From the NCBI RefSeq assembly GCF_002632585.1, contig NZ_NIBV01000002.1, positions 1,878,561-1,942,560 of the forward strand: a stretch of 64,000 bases of DNA, written 5' to 3'. The number at the start of each line of letters is the position of its first letter. Within the stretch, counting starts at the first letter, position 1. This stretch comes from Xenorhabdus szentirmaii DSM 16338 (lineage in GTDB: Bacteria; Pseudomonadota; Gammaproteobacteria; Enterobacterales; Enterobacteriaceae). Below the pieces are notes generated by a model that was not told where the DNA came from, made no database searches, and worked only from the letters and a program-made list of their open reading frames with translations. The translations under genes were made by a program, and so were the position numbers. Positions 18,266-28,858 of the stretch are shown here, in pieces.

Positions 18266-20659
18266 CTAACACGTTGGCAAATTGCTATCGTGTGAAGTGC
18301 TGCCCAAACGTATAAGATTCCGCAATACAGGGTTTTCAAGAAACGAGTTCATCTCTATATGGATGCCATATTTATCAGCAAGATCGCCTACCATTATCAT
18401 GGCCCGCAAGGAATCCCCACCCGTGCTGAAAAAATTAGATTCAAGAGTTGCGTTATCGCATCCAGTCCAACTCAGCCAGCAGGAATACAGCGTACTTTCA
18501 ATTTCCGTACTTGGAGAGAAAATGGAATGTGCCATATCTGTCTCAACCGGAGATATCTTCAACGCACGGTAATCCACTTTACCATTTCGTCCTATTGGCA
18601 ACACATCAACAATGATTTGATTTGGTTGAGCGGCGGGCTTTAGCCTCTTACCAAGATGCCTACGTACTGCATTTACAACGTCCATTCTTGACGCAATATC
18701 TGAGACAGGTTCAATAAATAGTACCAGGCTTGTTCCTGTATCGTTGGTGAAGCAAGTTGCCGCAGCTTTCGCCACGCCAGCGACTTCAAGCGCAGAGATC
18801 TCTATTTCTATTAGATCTACCCTATGCCCACGAATTTTCACTAATGAATCCGACCGTCCCAATATTTCGACAGTACCCTCCAAACTCATCCGTGCTCTAT
18901 CCCCTGTGATGTATTGCAATGGTGAAGTTTTATCGAGTACGTTCGGATGGAAAGATTTCCTTGTATCTTCAATATTGAGGTAGCCTATAGAGAGAGTTTC
19001 TCCGGTAATCACTAATTCACCCACACAGTTGGCCGGAAGTTCTTGGCCTGTGCTATCAACTACATACATGTTTGCTCCCGCTACGGCTTTCCCTACAGAA
19101 GGCAACAATGTATGGCGTTGAACAGATGACAAATTTTCAATTGAAACCACCGCAGCTTCCGCAGAACCATAAACATTTAGGACTTGGTAGCTTAGATTGG
19201 CAGGGGGCCATTGCTTACACCTCTCACCAGCAATCAGCATTGTGTGCAGGTTTGTTTGCCATTCCCCCCTAAAGAACGCTTCAGCAATAGATGTCATGAC
19301 TAGTGTATGTGTAACATTGTTCTTTATAAGCCAAAGCGCTAGCAGCCTTATATCCTGTAAGGTTTCAGGGGGAGGGATATATACTGTTCCACCTGCATGC
19401 AGTACTGGGAGAGGGTCAACTTCAACCATTCCATACCCCGGTGATGTCAGCCATGTTCCTCGTGAACTTTCCCCCAGCCCAGCATATTTGGTTATTGCCT
19501 CAAGTGTGGCAGCCATCCCGCGATAAGATAAACAAGCCGCTTTAGGTTGACCTGTCGTCCCTGAGGTACCAGCAATGAAGCATTCCGCATTGGTTGTTTC
19601 CATCCAATGACCATATTCCCAATCAACCTGCGGTACTTGTATATCTTCTCTACCTATTTCCAATATAGGGCGGCTTGTAAGATCGCGTACCCTGTCTGTC
19701 ATGCCGCCAATAGTCAGCACAGCGTCGGGGCAACATTCCTGAAGAAAGTGATAGATCAAATCATCAGGGTTGGCAGGATCGATCAGCACACAAGTTCCCC
19801 CCATCCTCTGGACAGCGACAATTGAAACCAGATGTTGCCAACCTCGCTCCAGAAAAAGCGCAAGCCGCGGATGTAAACATTGAGGAGATACCTGCTCGCG
19901 TATCTGTTGCATCAGCACACTGGAATGATCCCAAAGTCCGGCATAGCTCAAATTCTTACCATTATTATCATCGACGATTGCCAGAGCTAATGGCCTCACC
20001 TGAACATGGAGGAATATATTTTTTATTAATGAGTTACGTTCATTGAATTCACATTTCAGATGCTTAGGCAGTGTTTCAGGCATAGGAAGAGCCGTAGGGT
20101 TCAAGATCCGCGCACCTACAAAAAGTATAATTTTTCGTAAATGTTCACGGGCAGCTTGATCAATACAATCTTTCCTCACAGACAATATGCACCTATCTCT
20201 CTTTGCCACAATCCAAACCAATGATTCCAAAGGCGGAGAATTTTGACCATCAGTTACCTCAATATCAGCATGAGGCGGAACATTGGGTTGTGTTAGCCCT
20301 GCTATTTCACGCAACTGGGCAATATGGGTATGAATATCATCAACTTCACAGAGTTCTTTCGTATCAATATCAAGATAATTTACTGAAACACCAGAGTATA
20401 TCCCTATCGTTATTTTTCCTTCAGTACTCAGTAAAGAACCCATCATTGCAGCAATAACGATAAGGTTATCGACAGATGCAGTGAGTCCATCAGGTAAAAT
20501 AATTTCCTCTTCTATTCGTTCAACCGATGTTGGCTGCTCTGTGGAATGACATTCAAAAGCATCCCATATTGTCCGGGCAGTATATGGAAATCGCCCAAAT
20601 TGATTTTTACCTAACTGTTTATTATTCCCAGGTGCAGCCAACATCGTCTGATTCTTCAT
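18266..20659 (-). CDS. NRPS-like enzyme: half condensation domain, A, T
   Basis: 797 residues from ATG 20659 (AAGG 9 nt upstream; TTG 20668 is the alternative). Residues about 30-195 resemble only the second lobe of a condensation domain (LIVIAAMMGSLLSTEGKITI; then IDQAAREHLRKIILFVGA) with no HHxxxDG, so no condensation is expected. The adenylation domain (about 215-705) has AGTSGTTGQPKAAC, NVYGSAEA, YITGDRAR and IGRNGKVD with the core Lys; the T domain has FFSTGGDSLRAM (about 750). The position equivalent to Asp235 of GrsA appears to be Gly (SPGYGMVEV), which argues against an alpha-amino acid and for a carboxylic or hydroxy acid. Follows the flavoprotein by 28 nt. Confidence 0.8.
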   Translation of the reverse strand: MKNQTMLAAPGNNKQLGKNQFGRFPYTARTIWDAFECHSTEQPTSVERIEEEIILPDGLTASVDNLIVIAAMMGSLLSTEGKITIGIYSGVSVNYLDIDTKELCEVDDIHTHIAQLREIAGLTQPNVPPHADIEVTDGQNSPPLESLVWIVAKRDRCILSVRKDCIDQAAREHLRKIILFVGARILNPTALPMPETLPKHLKCEFNERNSLIKNIFLHVQVRPLALAIVDDNNGKNLSYAGLWDHSSVLMQQIREQVSPQCLHPRLALFLERGWQHLVSIVAVQRMGGTCVLIDPANPDDLIYHFLQECCPDAVLTIGGMTDRVRDLTSRPILEIGREDIQVPQVDWEYGHWMETTNAECFIAGTSGTTGQPKAACLSYRGMAATLEAITKYAGLGESSRGTWLTSPGYGMVEVDPLPVLHAGGTVYIPPPETLQDIRLLALWLIKNNVTHTLVMTSIAEAFFRGEWQTNLHTMLIAGERCKQWPPANLSYQVLNVYGSAEAAVVSIENLSSVQRHTLLPSVGKAVAGANMYVVDSTGQELPANCVGELVITGETLSIGYLNIEDTRKSFHPNVLDKTSPLQYITGDRARMSLEGTVEILGRSDSLVKIRGHRVDLIEIEISALEVAGVAKAAATCFTNDTGTSLVLFIEPVSDIASRMDVVNAVRRHLGKRLKPAAQPNQIIVDVLPIGRNGKVDYRALKISPVETDMAHSIFSPSTEIESTLYSCWLSWTGCDNATLESNFFSTGGDSLRAMIMVGDLADKYGIHIEMNSFLENPVLRNLIRLGSTSHDSNLPTC

Positions 20660-20687
20660 ATCACCCAACCTTATACTTTATTATTAT

Positions 20688-21377
20688 CTAGCGCATATCG
20701 AGCTTTGATGGGACGTAGAATTCACCCTTCTCATCCATACGATGGCGCTCTCCAGGTTCGAGAACCTGAAGCGCTTTTTGTCCTGTCAGATGTTCGTATT
20801 CACGTATAAGACGAGTCATCGATACCATACGGTCAAGCATCCGACGTAGCATCTCCATGCCTTCTTGATCTCTAAGCACTTCCCCTTTTTTGTCACCCAT
20901 CAAGATAGCGGGAAAACCATACCCAACTAAAATCATTCGATTTAAAAGCGCGCATTGGAGCATCTGGTTGTATACTTCAACATGTCCCATTCTCCGCCCT
21001 GTAACCATTACCCCCGCTACCTTGTTGGTGAGTGTTCGGTTATGCCGCAAAAAACCCGTACCAACCCGCTCCAGAAAAGCTGACATTAAAGGTGTTGCCC
21101 CAAATCCATGTACTGCACAGGCGAAAATCACGCCGTCACTGGCTTCCATGAGGTGGATTGCACGTGCTGCATCATCATTCTGGATGCATGGTTCATTACG
21201 AAAATTACAATCTCCGCACGCTCCACATGGTTCAATCTTAAATTTAGCTAAAGAGAAAATATCCAGAATAACGTCTTGCTTTTCCAGATAATACTTTGAC
21301 CATTCCAAAGCGTGTGCATTGTTTCCATCTACACGCTCTGATCCATTAATAGCGACATATCTGATTTTATTTGTCAT
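20688..21377 (-). CDS. Iron-sulfur flavoprotein / FMN reductase (Isf, SgcG-like family)
   Basis: Flavodoxin-fold NAD(P)H-dependent FMN enzyme of 229 residues. The N-terminus VAINGSERVDGNNAHAL is the FMN phosphate loop. Cys51, 54, 57 and 64 (CGACGDCNFRNEPC) form the compact Cx2Cx2Cx6C cluster of archaeal Isf and of SgcG-type oxidoreductases, indicating a [4Fe-4S] site. VHGFGATPLMSAFLER (about 108) is the flavin-binding loop typical of the family. It starts the five-gene operon, with GGGA 6 nt before ATG 21377. Probable role: two-electron oxidation or reduction of a pathway intermediate. SgcG acts on 2-amino-2-deoxyisochorismate, but no matching synthase is visible here, so the substrate stays open. 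Confidence 0.78.
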   Translation of the reverse strand: MTNKIRYVAINGSERVDGNNAHALEWSKYYLEKQDVILDIFSLAKFKIEPCGACGDCNFRNEPCIQNDDAARAIHLMEASDGVIFACAVHGFGATPLMSAFLERVGTGFLRHNRTLTNKVAGVMVTGRRMGHVEVYNQMLQCALLNRMILVGYGFPAILMGDKKGEVLRDQEGMEMLRRMLDRMVSMTRLIREYEHLTGQKALQVLEPGERHRMDEKGEFYVPSKLDMR

Positions 21378-22234
21378 ATTTTTCCCAAAATGTCTAATTA
21401 ACCCAAATCAGAATCGATATAACATTTCCTCAGTCGGCATCAATTAGTCAGTTATTTAACATTCCACCCCGAAAAAATAAAGTAATGAAAGCCACCAAGA
21501 TTAAGAGAACATGATTATTAAAAATGTATTGTTCAGCGATTGGCTTGCATTCTTTATTGCTATTAAAATAAAAAATAATTTCTTATATGCTGAAAGCCCG
21601 CACATAAAATCTGATGTTTATTAGAATCTTATTTTTTAAACTTTTGAAATTGTCAACATATGGGAAAATAATCACCCTTCAATATGTTAAACTACACCTG
21701 CGACACAGTACGTGATGCATAATTACCACCACACTATTGTAAATTTATTTGGTTTATCGGGAGGCATTACTCTGAAGGATATAAATATTACAACTAAAAA
21801 ATTTTTACAAGTATAATTTTACAAAAGTTTGAGAACTCACTAACTCCATCAATAGTAGTCATTTTTCACATCCAGTGCTTACTTTCCCCACGAGATGCAC
21901 GGGTAAGCAATATCTCCATCATTTTTAACAAGCATTTATAATCATTCAATTAAATATCTATATCAAAGTGATAATAACAATATAAAATAACCACAAAAAA
22001 GTGACACCTCCTAATTAAGTTTATTTTATAAAAATAAATGCGATTATAATTATCATGATATATACCCATCATTTTAATAACGTGAATTACAAGTAACTTA
22101 CTAGTTATTATCTCATAGTTACAAACATCACCTCATTATATTATAACCCATAATATTATTTCCACTTTAAAACAGATTTTATTATTCATCAGGATATACA
22201 TTTCTGCAAAATTCCAAATTAATAATTAAGGTTC

Positions 22235-22393
22235 ATGGCTCCAACGCCCGGGAGAAAACGGGCCAGTGGCTTATTTAGGCACGAGTTTTTTAAATACCTC
22301 ATCAAGTGTTCAATCGAATTTTTGACAATAACTTACGTAGCTCCGCTACACTCAGGACTACCTGCCCCTCCGGCGTACTTCGTAATGAGCTAA
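22235..22393 (+). other. GC-rich island with a 52-codon open frame
   Basis: ATG 22235 to TAA 22391-22393 is open (starts MAPTPGRKRASGLF). There is no Shine-Dalgarno and no recognisable family. Within it GCCCG/CGGGC forms a small hairpin (about 22245-22263). The base composition stands out from the flanks, suggesting a degenerate repeat or a remnant of an inserted gene rather than a functional protein. Confidence 0.25.
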
Positions 22394-22565
22394 ACCGCAT
22401 TCCCCTTTCGTTTCCTCAAAACCACTTTCAATTAAAACACAGATACTTAAATTAATTAAATTAGTTCGATCACGTTAGTTTATTTTCCAGCAGAATATAA
22501 AACAGCAACAACATCTATAAACGAAAGCAACTCAGCTTCCAATTATAAGTTCGGGTAAATCAAAA

Positions 22566-22584
22566 GGCCCATTAATTATGGGCC
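22566..22584 (-). terminator. Orphan terminator-like hairpin
   Basis: Perfect 7-bp stem GGCCCAT/ATGGGCC with 5-nt loop. On the minus strand it is followed by TTTTGATTT, the form of a Rho-independent terminator, yet no minus-strand gene lies upstream of it before pgaA. It may be left from a lost gene or end a small antisense RNA. Confidence 0.4.
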
Positions 22585-22962
22585 ATTATGGCAATGAAAA
22601 ACATTTACACTCAGCTTAAATATTTTTTATTGAAAATAGTGCAGATGCAAATATCTGGTTTTTTATTTTTTCATAAAAATGGAACAAAAACATAAAACAC
22701 ATTGATTTATATAGACAAAATATAAAACCAGATCAAAAAAATCATCATTTGAAATTATTATAAATAATCATAATGACAATTATGAATCAAATAAAGGCAA
22801 TGACTCTCAAAAAATTACCCATTGATATAAATTCACGTAATACGTATTATTCCGCCTCTTCAAAAATGAATAAATTAAAAATTTTCCTTAATTTAAATTT
22901 AAGGTAATTCCATCTGGTTTAGCTGCTTGTAAAATTAATCAGTAGTATAAAAAGGGGATGCC

Positions 22963-25458
22963 GTGCCATATCTTTATTTCCGGCCGATGCGCTATCATAG
23001 ATATCGGTATAAATTGTTATCGTTATTTATATCATTAAGTTGTTTAGTGACCACAGAAGCCGCACAGGCAAATTATGATGAACTCATTCAACAAGCCAGA
23101 AACGGTAATGTGGTTCCCATGCTTGAATACATCCGCAAGGAAGAGAAACAGCGTCATCTTTCTTCCCCGCAAATTGCCGATTGGCTACAAGTGGCAAGCT
23201 GGGCCGGACATGATGATGAAGTGATTTCCCTCTGGCAGCGTTACCATTCAGCAGCCTTACCCGCGAGAGGAATTACGGCGGTGGCTCGCGCCTATCGTAA
23301 CCAGCTTCAATGGCCTGAGGCCATTCAATTGTGGCGCACCGCCCTGGCGCTCGAAAAACAAAACGATGATATACAAGCCGGCCTCATCATGACTCTCGCG
23401 GATGCAAGGCAAGACAGGGAAGCACAGCGTCTGGCAAAGCATTTATTGGCCCAGGAACCCAATGCCGCGAATTACCGGCTGATGGCCTATGTGGATCAGG
23501 AAGCTGGGCGTACATGGGATGCGGTGCAAATTCTCTCAACCGCCCACAAGCGATTCCCCGATGACAAAAAAGTGGCGCAGGATTATTTGCTTATCCTGAG
23601 AAAAAATCGTCTCAATGGCCCGGCATGGCATTTGGCGCAACAAATCATCTTGTCGGATAAGGAGCTGTTATCCCCTGAGCAATTGCGCGCTCTGGAAGTT
23701 GATGCCGCAGCAGAATTGGTCCGCCTGTCAATGATCCCGAATCGCAGCGAAAAAGAACGGTTTGATATTGCTGACAAGGCACTGGCACGTTATGGGAACA
23801 TGCTCAGTCAATGGCGTTCACGTCCCGATGCCCTGCAAGATTACCAACGAGCACGCATTGATCGCCTCGGTGCTTTACTCTCCCGCTATCACATGCAGGC
23901 AGTTATTGATGAGTATCATCTCCTGCAACATGAAGCTAACCTGAATATTCCTGCGTATGCGCAAAAGTGGGCAGCATCAGCTTACCTGTATCTGCAACAG
24001 CCCGATAAAGCACGTGATATCTTGCGCTCCCTGAATTATTCCGGCGGGTATCCCGATAAAAAAGCAGCTTCAGACCATATTCCGCCCGAAGATGATATGG
24101 TTCTTTTCTATGCTGATGTGGAGAGTGAACATCTGGACGAAGCGCTGGATTTTGCGACCCACCTCAAACAACGCCATCCCTACATGCTCAATATTTTTGG
24201 CTCCCCTGTTCCTGAGCCTAATGATAGTTGGTTGCAAGCACAGCAATTTTTAGCTGAAGCCATGCAATTGCGCGAAGATCTTCCTGAAGCCGAAAAGCAT
24301 TTCACCCATATGGCCCGCACGGCTCCCGGCCATCTGAACTCACGCATTGACCTCGCCGCGCTCTGGTTAGATCGCGGCTGGTTACGCCGGTCAGAAAGCG
24401 AACTAAAACAGATAGAAAGTTTAGATCCCCGCAATATTTCATTGGAAGTTCAACAAGGTCATACCGCCCTCGCACTGCAAGAATGGCATCAAATGGATTT
24501 GCTGGCTGGTGATGTCATTACCCGAGCGCCTGAAAATAAACTCGCCGAACGCTTTAACCGTCTGCGCAATGTTCATCATATGTCCGAATTGCGTATTAAG
24601 GCTAATCAGGGCATTGATTCTGACAGCCCCCAAAGCGGTAAGCGCAGTTCAGATATTGATGTCGTGATCTATAGCCCGCCTATTGATAATAATTGGCGCT
24701 TATTTGCGGGAGGAACTTACAACCGCGGACAATTTGCAGAAGGTCAGGGACTGAACCGTGCCCTGCGCGGAGGGATAGAGTGGCGTTCACGCGATTTCTG
24801 GCTGGAAGGAGAGGTTTCAGCTCATGATTATCGTTACGGTGGAAAAGTCGGTCTGCGGGTTGCCGGATGGCATGATTTCAATGATCAATGGCGTCTGGGC
24901 GGCTCGGCAGAACGTCTCACCCGTAATACGCCCCTGCGGGCACTGACCAACAATATCCATGCCAATGGCGGACAAATTTATGCTCGCTGGCGACAGAGCG
25001 AACGCAGCCAATGGACAGCCCATTTCTCCCCCACATTTTTTTCCGATGGCAACCACCGGTTTGAGTATGGCATTGATGGGATGCAACGCCTGTATACCAG
25101 CCCGTACCTGAAACTTGATGCAACACTGGAGCTGGGCACAAGCCACAATAACAAGCAGACGAATATACCTTATTTCAATCCCGAAAAAGAGTTTACGTTT
25201 CTGCCAAAACTAGAAGCTGATCACATTATGTACCGGCATTATCAAACTGTCTGGAGCCAGCAATTTTTGGCGGGAGCCGGACAATATTGGCAGCATGGTT
25301 ATGGCAGCGGTTTGATCACATTGCTGGGATATGGTCAACGCATTAAATGGAATGATGTCATTGATGCCGGCGTTCAAATTACGCTGGATAAACGTCCTTA
25401 TGATGGTAAGCGGGAAAGTAATCTGCAAGCTGCCTTTGACTTAACTTATCGATTCTAA
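22963..25458 (+). CDS. pgaA: Poly-GlcNAc outer-membrane export porin PgaA
   Basis: Exports partly deacetylated poly-beta-1,6-N-acetylglucosamine. 831 residues (E. coli PgaA 807): signal peptide (ending near TTEAAQA), a periplasmic superhelix of TPR repeats (about 35-530; for example DWLQVASWAGHDDEVISLWQ and LWRTALALEKQNDDIQAGL), then a 16-strand outer-membrane barrel ending in Phe (FDLTYRF). Starts at GTG 22963 with GGGG about 6 nt upstream; ATG 22987 is possible. First gene of pgaABCD (hmsHFRS in Yersinia), 9 nt before pgaB. Confidence 0.92.
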   Translation: MPYLYFRPMRYHRYRYKLLSLFISLSCLVTTEAAQANYDELIQQARNGNVVPMLEYIRKEEKQRHLSSPQIADWLQVASWAGHDDEVISLWQRYHSAALPARGITAVARAYRNQLQWPEAIQLWRTALALEKQNDDIQAGLIMTLADARQDREAQRLAKHLLAQEPNAANYRLMAYVDQEAGRTWDAVQILSTAHKRFPDDKKVAQDYLLILRKNRLNGPAWHLAQQIILSDKELLSPEQLRALEVDAAAELVRLSMIPNRSEKERFDIADKALARYGNMLSQWRSRPDALQDYQRARIDRLGALLSRYHMQAVIDEYHLLQHEANLNIPAYAQKWAASAYLYLQQPDKARDILRSLNYSGGYPDKKAASDHIPPEDDMVLFYADVESEHLDEALDFATHLKQRHPYMLNIFGSPVPEPNDSWLQAQQFLAEAMQLREDLPEAEKHFTHMARTAPGHLNSRIDLAALWLDRGWLRRSESELKQIESLDPRNISLEVQQGHTALALQEWHQMDLLAGDVITRAPENKLAERFNRLRNVHHMSELRIKANQGIDSDSPQSGKRSSDIDVVIYSPPIDNNWRLFAGGTYNRGQFAEGQGLNRALRGGIEWRSRDFWLEGEVSAHDYRYGGKVGLRVAGWHDFNDQWRLGGSAERLTRNTPLRALTNNIHANGGQIYARWRQSERSQWTAHFSPTFFSDGNHRFEYGIDGMQRLYTSPYLKLDATLELGTSHNNKQTNIPYFNPEKEFTFLPKLEADHIMYRHYQTVWSQQFLAGAGQYWQHGYGSGLITLLGYGQRIKWNDVIDAGVQITLDKRPYDGKRESNLQAAFDLTYRF

Positions 25459-25467
25459 AGGTTTTTT

Positions 25468-27519
25468 ATGACGTGCACTATTTTTCGCCATAGGTTGATG
25501 ATGCCTGCATTACTGATTAATCTACTTATTCTCCAACTGGTTATTGCGGGGCTGGGTGTAACGGCACACGCAGGAAAACCTGAATTTATTCCGCCGGCAC
25601 AGCGCCCTCTTGCCATGAATGAGCGCCCTTGGCCACACAATGGTTATGTGGTTCTGGCTTACCATGATGTGGAAGATGATGGGGCAGACCAACGTTTTAT
25701 GTCTGTCCGCACCAGCGCATTGAACGATCAATTTGCATGGTTGCGGGAAAATGGTTATCAGCCTGTCACCGTTGATCAAATCCTCACCGCCAATCAGGGC
25801 GGGCTCCCTTTGCCCCCCAAAGCCGTGTTGCTGACTTTCGATGATGGTTATAGCAGTTTTTACCACCGTGTATTTCCCTTGCTCAAAGCCTACGACTGGC
25901 CTGCCATTCTGGCACCTGTGGGCATTTGGGTCGATGAGCCTGCCGGAAAGCCCGTCAATTTTGGTGGCTTGATGGTATCACGGGAGCGTTTCACTACTTG
26001 GGAACAGATTGCTGAAATGTCCCGCTCCGGTTTAGTGGAAATTGCCTCCCATACTTATCAGCATCATTATGGTGCCATTGGCAATCCACAGGGAAATACA
26101 GAGCCTGCCGCCGCAATTCGCATTTATGATCCGAAGACAGGTAACTATGAAAGTGATCAGGCGTTTCGTCAGCGGATGGAAAAAGACATCGCCACAATCA
26201 CCCAAAGGATAGTCACTGCGACAGGCAAGCAACCACGCGTCTGGATTTGGCCTTATGGAATAGACAGTGGTGTTACGCTGGAAATAGCCAAACGTTACGG
26301 CTACAAAATGGCGCTGACACTGGATGATGGGCTGGCAAATGCCGGCAATCTGGACAATGTTCCCCGTATTCTGCTCACCAATAACCCCTCTCTGAAAAAG
26401 TTTGCCGAGCAGGTCACTCAGGTACAGAATAAAAATATTCTGCGGGTTGTGCATGTTGATCTCGACTATGTTTATGACCCCGATCCTGTCCAACAGGCCC
26501 GCAATCTCGACAAACTCGTCCAACGCATCGCCGATCTCAGGGTCAATGCTGTTTTCCTCCAGGCTTTTGCTGATCCAAAAGGTGACGGAAATATCCATGA
26601 ACTTTACTTTCCCAACCGCTGGCTGCCAATGCGGGCCGATTTATTTAATCGCGTCTCTTGGCAACTGCACAGCCGATTGAATATTGATATTTATGCATGG
26701 ATGCCGGTTCTGGCCTTTGAATTGGATCCGTCACACCCACGGGTGATGAGCTATGACATGGGCAGTGGTAAGCCATTTATCAACCCGACCCAATACCGCC
26801 GTCTTTCTCCTTACAACGCCGGGAACCGGCAAAAAATAAAAGAGATCTATCAAGATCTCGCTGCTCATGCCATTTTTCAGGGCATTCTGTATCACGATGA
26901 TGCCGTTATGTCAGATTTTGAAGATGCCGGCCCGGATGCCATAAAAGCCTATCAGGCGGCGGGGTTATCATCTTCCATTGCGGCCATCCGTCAGGACCCG
27001 GAACAATTTGCCCGTTGGACACGTTTCAAGAGCCTGTTTTTGATAGATTTCACCCACGAATTAACTCAAGAACTCAAATCAGTACGCGGTTATCAAATCA
27101 AAACCGCACGCAATATTTTTGCCATGCCGATCCTGGAGCCATACAGCGAAGAGTGGTTTGCCCAAAATTTGGATGATTTCCTGACCCATTACGACTGGGT
27201 TGCACCCATGGCGATGCCTTTAATGGAAAATGTTCCTCTCTCAAAAAGCAATCAATGGCTGTCTCATTTAGTCAAAACCGTTGCTCAACGCCCACAGGCT
27301 TTGGAGAAAACTGTCTTTGAGCTTCAGAGTGTAGACTGGCGCAAGCCGGTTAATAAAAGAGCAATGGCAGGGAATCAGATAGCCGAATGGATGCGCCAGT
27401 TACAACTTAACGGCGCCCAAAATTTTGGTTACTACCCTGATGATTTTTTGAATAACCAACCAGAAATGAACGAAATTCGCCCTGTTCTTTCCCCAGAATG
27501 GTATCCGCTCAATGATTAA
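25468..27519 (+). CDS. pgaB: Poly-GlcNAc N-deacetylase PgaB
   Basis: Periplasmic two-domain enzyme. The N-terminal CE4 deacetylase domain shows [15 protein letters not shown], the metal Asp pair in LTFDDGYSS (about 122-130) and His residues in [10 protein letters not shown] (about 193). The C-terminal glycoside-hydrolase-like domain has [26 protein letters not shown] and [15 protein letters not shown]. 683 residues (E. coli 672). Unlike E. coli PgaB, whose lipobox LTAC makes it a lipoprotein, the N-terminus here ([13 protein letters not shown]) has no Cys, so it should be cleaved by signal peptidase I and be soluble. AAAGG lies 6 nt before ATG. Overlaps pgaC by 8 nt. Confidence 0.93.
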   Translation: MTCTIFRHRLMMPALLINLLILQLVIAGLGVTAHAGKPEFIPPAQRPLAMNERPWPHNGYVVLAYHDVEDDGADQRFMSVRTSALNDQFAWLRENGYQPVTVDQILTANQGGLPLPPKAVLLTFDDGYSSFYHRVFPLLKAYDWPAILAPVGIWVDEPAGKPVNFGGLMVSRERFTTWEQIAEMSRSGLVEIASHTYQHHYGAIGNPQGNTEPAAAIRIYDPKTGNYESDQAFRQRMEKDIATITQRIVTATGKQPRVWIWPYGIDSGVTLEIAKRYGYKMALTLDDGLANAGNLDNVPRILLTNNPSLKKFAEQVTQVQNKNILRVVHVDLDYVYDPDPVQQARNLDKLVQRIADLRVNAVFLQAFADPKGDGNIHELYFPNRWLPMRADLFNRVSWQLHSRLNIDIYAWMPVLAFELDPSHPRVMSYDMGSGKPFINPTQYRRLSPYNAGNRQKIKEIYQDLAAHAIFQGILYHDDAVMSDFEDAGPDAIKAYQAAGLSSSIAAIRQDPEQFARWTRFKSLFLIDFTHELTQELKSVRGYQIKTARNIFAMPILEPYSEEWFAQNLDDFLTHYDWVAPMAMPLMENVPLSKSNQWLSHLVKTVAQRPQALEKTVFELQSVDWRKPVNKRAMAGNQIAEWMRQLQLNGAQNFGYYPDDFLNNQPEMNEIRPVLSPEWYPLND

Positions 27520-28858
27520 TCGTATTCTCGCATTTGCTGTGCTCTGCCTTGTACTGAGTATTCCTCTCAGCATCGCTGTGATTTTTACCGGTGAGGTCAT
27601 GCTGAACTTTGTTTTTTTCTGGCCTTTGTTCATGTCAGCCATCTGGATTTCAGGAGGGATTTATTTTTGGTTTTATCGGGAAAGACACTGGAAAATCAAC
27701 GAGGCAGAAACGCCACAACTTGACGGCAACCCTCTGATTTCTATTTTGGTGCCCTGTTATAACGAAGGGCCAAACGTGCGTGAAACATTGCAGGCGGCAT
27801 TGAGCCAACGCTACCCCAATATCGAGGTTATCGCTATCAACGATGGTTCGACGGACAGCACCGGGAATGAACTGAATGCCATGGCAACGCAGCATCAGAA
27901 TTTGCGGGTCATTCATCTGAAACAAAATCAGGGTAAGGCCATGGCTCTCCAAGCGGGTGCAGCAGCGGCCAACAGTGATTATCTGGTCTGTATTGATGGT
28001 GACGCCTTACTTGATCCTGATGCTGCCGTCTGGTTGGTCAAGCCTATGCTTGATCATCCGCGAGTGGGTGCTGTGACAGGCAATCCCCGCATTCGCACGC
28101 GTTCCACTTTAATTGGTCGAATTCAGGTAGGCGAATTTTCCTCCATTATTGGTCTTATTAAACGCACTCAACGGGTTTATGGCCAGGTGTTTACTGTCTC
28201 CGGCGTGGTTGCTGCTTTCAATCGCAGAGCACTTGCCGATGTCGGATACTGGAGCAACGATATGATCACAGAAGATATCGATGTGAGTTGGAAACTCCAG
28301 TTGCATCACTGGTCTATCTTCTTCGAACCCCGTGCCGTTTGCTGGATACTCATGCCGGAAACATTGCGGGGGCTTTGGAAACAAAGGCTGCGATGGGCAC
28401 AAGGCGGTGCTGAAGTTTTCCTGAAAAATCTGCGCAAGATATGGTCATGGCGATATCGCCGCATGTGGGTACTGTTTGCGGAGTTTTGCTGCTCGGTTAT
28501 CTGGTCATTCACGTTTGCCCTTTCCATCATTTTATTTTTTCTGAACATGTTGATCACATTACCGGAGAGCATACGTATTTATACATTATTTCCCCCCGGA
28601 TATACCGGATTGGTGTTGGCTATTACCTGCCTGCTTCAATTTACCACGAGCCTGATCATTGAACGGCGCTATGAAAAACAGGTTGCCTCATCACTTTTCT
28701 GGGTGATTTGGTATCCAATGGTGTACTGGATGCTGAATCTATTTACGACATTGGTTTCTTTTCCCAAAGTCATGCTCCGGGTACGTAAAAAACGCGCTCG
28801 CTGGGAAAGCCCGGACAGAGGAATAGAAAGAATAGAGAAGATAGAGAAAACAGAATGA
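27512..28858 (+). CDS. pgaC: Poly-GlcNAc synthase, glycosyltransferase PgaC
   Basis: Inner-membrane family 2 glycosyltransferase polymerising UDP-GlcNAc into poly-beta-1,6-GlcNAc. Two N-terminal membrane segments, then the catalytic domain with [30 protein letters not shown] (DxD), [11 protein letters not shown] (TED) and QRLRWAQGG (QxxRW), then three C-terminal membrane segments. 448 residues (E. coli 441). The last codons are a low-complexity AGA/GAA-rich run ([11 protein letters not shown]). Overlaps both neighbours, so PgaB-C-D are translationally coupled. Activity normally needs c-di-GMP bound at the PgaC-PgaD interface. Confidence 0.95.
   Translation: MINRILAFAVLCLVLSIPLSIAVIFTGEVMLNFVFFWPLFMSAIWISGGIYFWFYRERHWKINEAETPQLDGNPLISILVPCYNEGPNVRETLQAALSQRYPNIEVIAINDGSTDSTGNELNAMATQHQNLRVIHLKQNQGKAMALQAGAAAANSDYLVCIDGDALLDPDAAVWLVKPMLDHPRVGAVTGNPRIRTRSTLIGRIQVGEFSSIIGLIKRTQRVYGQVFTVSGVVAAFNRRALADVGYWSNDMITEDIDVSWKLQLHHWSIFFEPRAVCWILMPETLRGLWKQRLRWAQGGAEVFLKNLRKIWSWRYRRMWVLFAEFCCSVIWSFTFALSIILFFLNMLITLPESIRIYTLFPPGYTGLVLAITCLLQFTTSLIIERRYEKQVASSLFWVIWYPMVYWMLNLFTTLVSFPKVMLRVRKKRARWESPDRGIERIEKIEKTE

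Larger units (their letters stand above)
21378..22962. promoter_or_regulatory. Long AT-rich divergent intergenic region
   Basis: Nearly 1.6 kb without a convincing gene, between the leftward biosynthetic operon and rightward pgaABCD. It must hold both promoters. Sequence is very AT-rich except for a GC-rich island at about 22235-22393 and an isolated hairpin at 22566-22584. The pgaA ribosome site (AAAGGGGATG, 22951-22960) contains a GGA core, the kind of sequence CsrA binds in the E. coli pgaA leader; whether CsrA acts here is inference. Confidence 0.45.

Noticed and set aside
13565..21377. menF as the isochorismate source for the biosynthetic operon
   Set aside because: menF shows the menaquinone-type sequence, is needed by menDHBCE and is separated from the operon by 670 bp with hairpin and repeats; no ADIC-type synthase is present.
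26032..26598. 188-codon minus-strand open frame inside pgaB
   Set aside because: Shadow of pgaB; no conserved features.
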